7,620 nucleotides of DNA from Bacillota bacterium. Lineage in GTDB: Bacteria; Bacillota; Clostridia; Christensenellales; CAG-138. Each line of letters begins with the position of its first letter. Positions within the stretch are counted from its first letter, which is position 1. The DNA is taken from the NCBI GenBank assembly GCA_023453725.1, contig JAEXTB010000154.1, positions 1 through 7,620 on the forward strand, read 5' to 3'. This document shows, one piece after another, positions 5,373 to 7,620 of this stretch. A program made the translations under genes and the position numbers. The notes beneath the pieces were generated by a model. It saw only the letters and a list, made by a program, of their open reading frames with translations. It was not told the origin of the DNA and did not search any database.

Positions 5373-5879
5373 TTACCGTACACCCTGCGGCAATGCCGCA
5401 GAGATTTCCCGTGCCCATAGGTCTGTGCGCTCTTTCGCGGCTTCCTCTGTCAGCGGTTCACCCGTCGTCAGGGCGAATACGCGTTTGAGCGTACCCCCAC
5501 GCTTTTCGATATGCTGCCTAAGCCGTGATACGAGCTTTTCAGGTGCATCCGTCGCGGGATCCGCCTTTGTGACAAATGCAAATACCGTCTTGCCCTTACA
5601 ATCAAGTTTCCTGAGCAGTGTGTTGATTGCGGGCGGGGTTGTCCCAGCCCATACCGGCATACCGATAATAAGAACATCCGCCTCTGCGGTTTTGGGCAAC
5701 GCCTGCAATGCCGATCCCAAATGGAATACCGACTGCATGCCGCCAGCGAAATAATCTTTCTCGGGTCTTTTACGCTTTTCTTTGAGCAGAATGAGCTTAG
5801 CAGACAGCACACTGGAAAGCGCCCTTGCGCAGGCAGCCGTATTGCCGGTACTGGAATATGCGAGGATGATGGCGTTCAT
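5373..5879 (-). CDS. Flavodoxin-family protein
   Basis: This is a small FMN-binding electron carrier or flavodoxin-fold oxidoreductase of the cytosol; the partner is unknown. It is complete at 168 residues. The phosphate-binding loop is YSSTGNT (8-14), right after the first beta strand NAIILA. GMPVWAGTTPPAINTLL (73-89) is the second FMN-contacting loop, typical of the flavodoxin family with short chains. No extra domain such as rubredoxin or ferredoxin is present. The Shine-Dalgarno AGGAGGG lies 6 nt before the ATG. The ATG overlaps the TGA of the upstream lipoprotein gene (ATGA, 5876-5879), so translation is probably coupled. A 17-bp palindrome (CTGCGGCA-A-TGCCGCAG, 5385-5401) lies in the last codons and may form a 3' hairpin, but it has no T run. 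Confidence 0.9.
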   Translation of the reverse strand: MNAIILAYSSTGNTAACARALSSVLSAKLILLKEKRKRPEKDYFAGGMQSVFHLGSALQALPKTAEADVLIIGMPVWAGTTPPAINTLLRKLDCKGKTVFAFVTKADPATDAPEKLVSRLRQHIEKRGGTLKRVFALTTGEPLTEEAAKERTDLWAREISAALPQGVR

Positions 5880-6658
5880 TCGGTTCCCTCCTGTAAAGAT
5901 GATGCGGTCGCCGCGGGTTCTGCCTGAAACAGTTTTCCATCCTTAAGATACCAACGTGCCCATTGTTCCTGAGAAAGAGAGGAGGCGGTGGCCTGTGCTC
6001 CGTTGCCGTAGGAAAGTATGCCGTCTTCCATCAAAAGCATAACGCTTTCCCCGTCCCAATCGACCCAGGCGTTATACCCCGTTTCCGTTTGCAGGATCGC
6101 CCCGCTGCGAACAATCCCTTCTTGTTCCCATTTGGCAGTAAGCGCGTTGCCCTTTAGGCTGCCTCTGATGCTCCCCCGGGCGATGCCCCACTTTGTAATC
6201 GCGCAGGTGAATGTGCAGCCGTCTAAGGTCTTTTCTACGCTTCCCGTACCTTCCATCCCGCCAAACAGCATGCCGTTCCATGTCCGTTTGTCGTTCGGGT
6301 CCTGCAAAAGGCTTGCCTGTGCGCTAAATAGCTGCTGCAGACGCTGGATGTGCTGCTCTGCAGCAAGTGCTTCGTCCACAGCGGCGCTATCATTCTTCGA
6401 TAACGCCTCAAGCGTTTCTCCATAAGGCTGATACACTGCATAAAATCCATCCAAAAACACCTTGAGCGGATTTTCTTCTTCCGGTACAGGCGTTTCTTCC
6501 GGCTCCTCGGCTTCTTCCGGCTCCAAAACAGGGGCAGGCGCAGTTTGTGGGATAAATGACGCACAGCCGCAGCACAGAAGGGCTGCGGCAAGCATACCGG
6601 CAAGCAGCATTTTATGAACAGCGCGCGTGCTTTTACGTTTTACGCATGTTTGCAGCAT
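5876..6658 (-). CDS. Predicted lipoprotein of unknown function
   Basis: I do not recognise the family. The 260-residue product begins with a basic region (KRKSTRAVHK), a hydrophobic stretch MLLAGMLAAALL (17-28) and CCGC (29-32). Lipidation is most likely at Cys32, although the -3 position is Cys rather than the usual Leu, so the lipobox is imperfect. An acidic Pro/Glu linker (about 44-64) follows, as in many surface lipoproteins. A helical segment comes next (about 65-118), then a Gly- and Trp-rich, probably beta-stranded domain (about 125-245) with Cys148 and Cys152. No catalytic motif is evident. The ATG at 6658 is 6 nt after the proA stop and has no clear Shine-Dalgarno, so its translation probably depends on ribosomes ending proA. 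The ATG at residue 17 also lacks one and would lose the basic region. The stop overlaps the flavodoxin start. Confidence 0.8.
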   Translation of the reverse strand: MLQTCVKRKSTRAVHKMLLAGMLAAALLCCGCASFIPQTAPAPVLEPEEAEEPEETPVPEEENPLKVFLDGFYAVYQPYGETLEALSKNDSAAVDEALAAEQHIQRLQQLFSAQASLLQDPNDKRTWNGMLFGGMEGTGSVEKTLDGCTFTCAITKWGIARGSIRGSLKGNALTAKWEQEGIVRSGAILQTETGYNAWVDWDGESVMLLMEDGILSYGNGAQATASSLSQEQWARWYLKDGKLFQAEPAATASSLQEGTE

Positions 6659-6664
6659 AAGCGG

Positions 6665-7620
6665 CTAACGGACTTGGCCGTTCCCCCGTACAATGTATTT
6701 GACGCTTGTCAACTCATCCAACCCCATGGGGCCACGCGCATGCAGCTTTTGCGTGCTGATGCCGATTTCCGCCCCAAACCCGAATTCTTCGCCATCCGTA
6801 AAGCGCGTAGACGCGTTGACATAGACAGCGGCGGCGTCCACTTCGTTTAAAAATCGCTCCGCACTCAAATAATCGTTGGTGATGATGCATTCGCTGTGCC
6901 GGGTACCATACCAGTTGATGTGCGCAATCGCCTCATCCAGCGTATCCACCACTTTGAGCGCCAGAATATAATCGTCATATTCCGTCGCCCAGTCTTCCTC
7001 CGTCGCTTCTTTGATACCGGGAAGTATTGCGCAGGAGCGCGGGCAACCCCTTAGTTCCACGTTGCTTTCCAGTATGGGCGCGACGATGGCGGATAGATTT
7101 TTCTCCGCCATTTCTTTTTGCACCAGCAGCGTTTCCATGGAATTGCACACCGCCGGGCGGGAGACCTTGGCATTATAAGCGATATTGCGCGCCATCTCCA
7201 CATCCGCCGTATCATCAATATAGGTATGGCAGTTTCCCAAGCCCGTTTCAATAACGGGCACCGTCGCGTTTTCCACAACCGAGCGGATGAGCGTAGCGCC
7301 GCCGCGCGGAATGAGCACGTCAAGATAGCCGTTTAAGCGCATCATCTGTGTGGCTGTTTCTCGTGACGTATCCCGCACCAACTGAATGCAACCTTCGGGC
7401 AGCCCTGCCGCGTAGGCAGCAAGCGCAATGACGTCCGTCACAGCGGAATTGGAATGTATGGCTTCGGACCCGCCGCGCAGCAGCACGGCGTTGCCAGACT
7501 TGACACATAATCCGACCGCGTCAGAAGTCACGTTGGGGCGCGCCTCATAGATAATGCCGATGACACCGAGCGGTACGCGCCGTTTGCCGATGGCAAGACC
7601 GTTGGGGCGCTTTATGACAT
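6665..7620 (-). CDS. proA: Gamma-glutamyl phosphate reductase (proline synthesis), N-terminus beyond window
   Basis: The enzyme reduces L-glutamyl-5-phosphate to glutamate-5-semialdehyde with NADPH, the second step of proline synthesis from glutamate, in the cytosol. The frame enters from the right edge (VIKRPNGLAIGKRRVPLGVIGIIYEARPNV) and ends at 6665, giving about 317 residues of a usual 415 or so; roughly the first 100 are outside. Diagnostic features are the nucleotide-binding region (VKSGNAVLLRGGSEA), the VIETGLGNCHTYID motif and the catalytic Cys in SRPAVCNSMETLLV. The C-terminus GPMGLDELTSVKYIVRGNGQVR is classic for ProA. An internal start at 7531 would be a GTG within the conserved ARPNVTSDA, so it is not the real start. 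A proB partner, if present, lies to the right. The lipoprotein gene follows after 6 nt, implying a shared transcript. Confidence 0.97.
   Translation of the reverse strand, partial: VIKRPNGLAIGKRRVPLGVIGIIYEARPNVTSDAVGLCVKSGNAVLLRGGSEAIHSNSAVTDVIALAAYAAGLPEGCIQLVRDTSRETATQMMRLNGYLDVLIPRGGATLIRSVVENATVPVIETGLGNCHTYIDDTADVEMARNIAYNAKVSRPAVCNSMETLLVQKEMAEKNLSAIVAPILESNVELRGCPRSCAILPGIKEATEEDWATEYDDYILALKVVDTLDEAIAHINWYGTRHSECIITNDYLSAERFLNEVDAAAVYVNASTRFTDGEEFGFGAEIGISTQKLHARGPMGLDELTSVKYIVRGNGQVR

Noticed and set aside
4902..5420. 172-residue plus-strand open frame
   Set aside because: It is antisense to the YaaL-family gene, which has a textbook Shine-Dalgarno and a domain match.
1..7620. CRISPR array, toxin-antitoxin pair, phage or IS element, anti-phage system
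   Set aside because: No regularly spaced direct repeats, transposase or integrase motifs, or defence-type domains were seen on either strand.

Overview
The window is a piece of bacterial chromosome that looks like a Gram-positive, anaerobic, endospore-forming Firmicute (Clostridia-like). The reasons are a fermentative AdhE, a bofA gene for sporulation control next to a yaaL-family gene, strong AGGAGG-type ribosome binding sites and rho-independent termination. No plasmid, phage, CRISPR or intact transposon signature was seen. I found no clear new multi-gene system. The best leads are a small duplicated cysteine-rich protein and several regulatory elements.

Left part (1-1870): an aldo/keto reductase on the minus strand runs off the left edge. 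It is preceded by a promoter whose 19-bp spacer holds a near-perfect 20-bp palindrome, the signature of a MerR-family activator. Upstream, also on minus, is a small protein built from two cysteine modules. Its 5' end is odd: a strong Shine-Dalgarno sequence lies inside the reading frame but has no start codon after it. Next comes an AT-rich stretch without a convincing gene. It ends in the promoter, the repeat boxes and a leader of about 120 nt for adhE.

Centre (1881-4532): adhE on plus encodes a complete 868-residue bifunctional acetaldehyde/alcohol dehydrogenase, which makes ethanol from acetyl-CoA. A strong terminator follows it and also serves the convergent minus-strand genes.

Right part (4545-7620), all on minus and read from right to left: proA (glutamate-5-semialdehyde dehydrogenase of proline synthesis, cut at its N-terminus by the window edge), a lipoprotein of unknown function starting 6 nt after proA, and a flavodoxin whose ATG overlaps the lipoprotein stop as ATGA. 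These three look like one transcript. After a short gap come a yaaL-family (DUF2508) gene and bofA, the pair that lies next to recR in Bacillus. Here the pair is present without recR.
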